Shown: piece by piece, positions 5,564 to 5,626 of the stretch
Layout of the letters: each line of letters starts with the position of its first letter
Numbering within the stretch: position 1 is the first letter of the stretch
Source of the DNA: Thermoplasmata archaeon
GTDB taxonomy: Archaea; Thermoplasmatota; E2; UBA202; JdFR-43
DNA length: 5,626 bases
Direction: 5' to 3'
Assembly (NCBI GenBank): GCA_003650975.1
Contig: QMSU01000087.1
Location: forward strand, 1-5,626
Notes under the pieces: generated by a model
Told to the model about the DNA's origin: nothing
Seen by the model: only the letters and a program-made list of their open reading frames with translations
Databases searched by the model: none
Made by a program: the position numbers and the translations under genes

Positions 5564-5626
5564 CTACGGATAAATCCGGCCCAGCAAGCGGGGGAAGGGG
5601 ATGGTCTCGCGGATGTGGTGCAGCCC
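5564..5626 (-). CDS. C-terminal end of an unidentified gene, possibly a truncated GltD-type oxidoreductase (runs off right edge)
   Basis: Twenty codons precede a TAG at 5564-5566. The frame reads GLHHIRETIPFPRLLGRIYP. Nearly every third codon position is G or C until the last few codons, as expected for a real gene in this DNA. The string 'I-R-E-T-x-P-F-P-x-x-x-G-R-I' resembles the segment before the first cysteine motif (G-R-V-C-P-x-P-C-E) of the FAD/NAD(P)-dependent glutamate synthase small-subunit family and its formate dehydrogenase relatives. Here the frame stops where those cysteines should follow, and Tyr replaces the first Cys. It is either the true end of an unrelated protein or a remnant cut short near the REP insertion. 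The gene reading is fairly secure; the family is a guess. Confidence 0.5.
   Translation of the reverse strand, partial: GLHHIRETIPFPRLLGRIYP

Overview
The window is GC-rich bacterial DNA. Every gene that can be supported lies on the minus strand. The best guess for the host is a member of the Chloroflexota (Anaerolineae-like or a relative). This rests on the large secreted FG-GAP protein, whose N-terminal module, repeat style and C-terminal tail YLPLVMRN recall Chloroflexota secreted proteins from memory. It also fits the N-terminus of a glycoside hydrolase family 2 (beta-mannosidase-like) enzyme at the left edge. No taxonomic marker gene is present, so this is an inference.

Layout in the direction of transcription, right to left. 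At 5626-5564 is the last 20 codons of an unidentified gene, possibly a truncated FAD/NAD(P)-dependent oxidoreductase of the GltD type. At 5545-5458 is a REP-like hairpin with one 22-bp satellite unit. At 5418-1171 is an intact 1415-residue exported protein: a signal peptide, an N-terminal module, 14 FG-GAP/integrin-alpha-type repeats with a Ca2+-binding loop in each, a fibronectin-III-like region, a PKD domain and a short C-terminal motif. At 1170-1084 are 87 bases in which I see nothing. At 1083-944 is a second copy of the hairpin, identical over 66 nt, followed by three 22-bp tandem units. At 926-387 is an intact 179-residue REP-associated tyrosine transposase (RAYT, Y1/HUH family). At 382-190 is an array of a related but distinct hairpin, with two 80-82-bp units and a half unit. 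At 173-1 is the start of the GH2 gene, which runs off the left edge.

The central theme is a RAYT with its repeats. All gene-to-gene gaps in the window contain the same REP-like family, and the only REP-processing enzyme in view sits in the middle of them. The host genes look like an exported surface or carbohydrate-related set (Ca2+-binding propeller protein, glycosidase), but the REP insertions and the lack of tight spacing mean a shared operon cannot be claimed. No rRNA, tRNA, CRISPR array, riboswitch or convincing intrinsic terminator was seen. No gap without a gene exceeds 250 bases.
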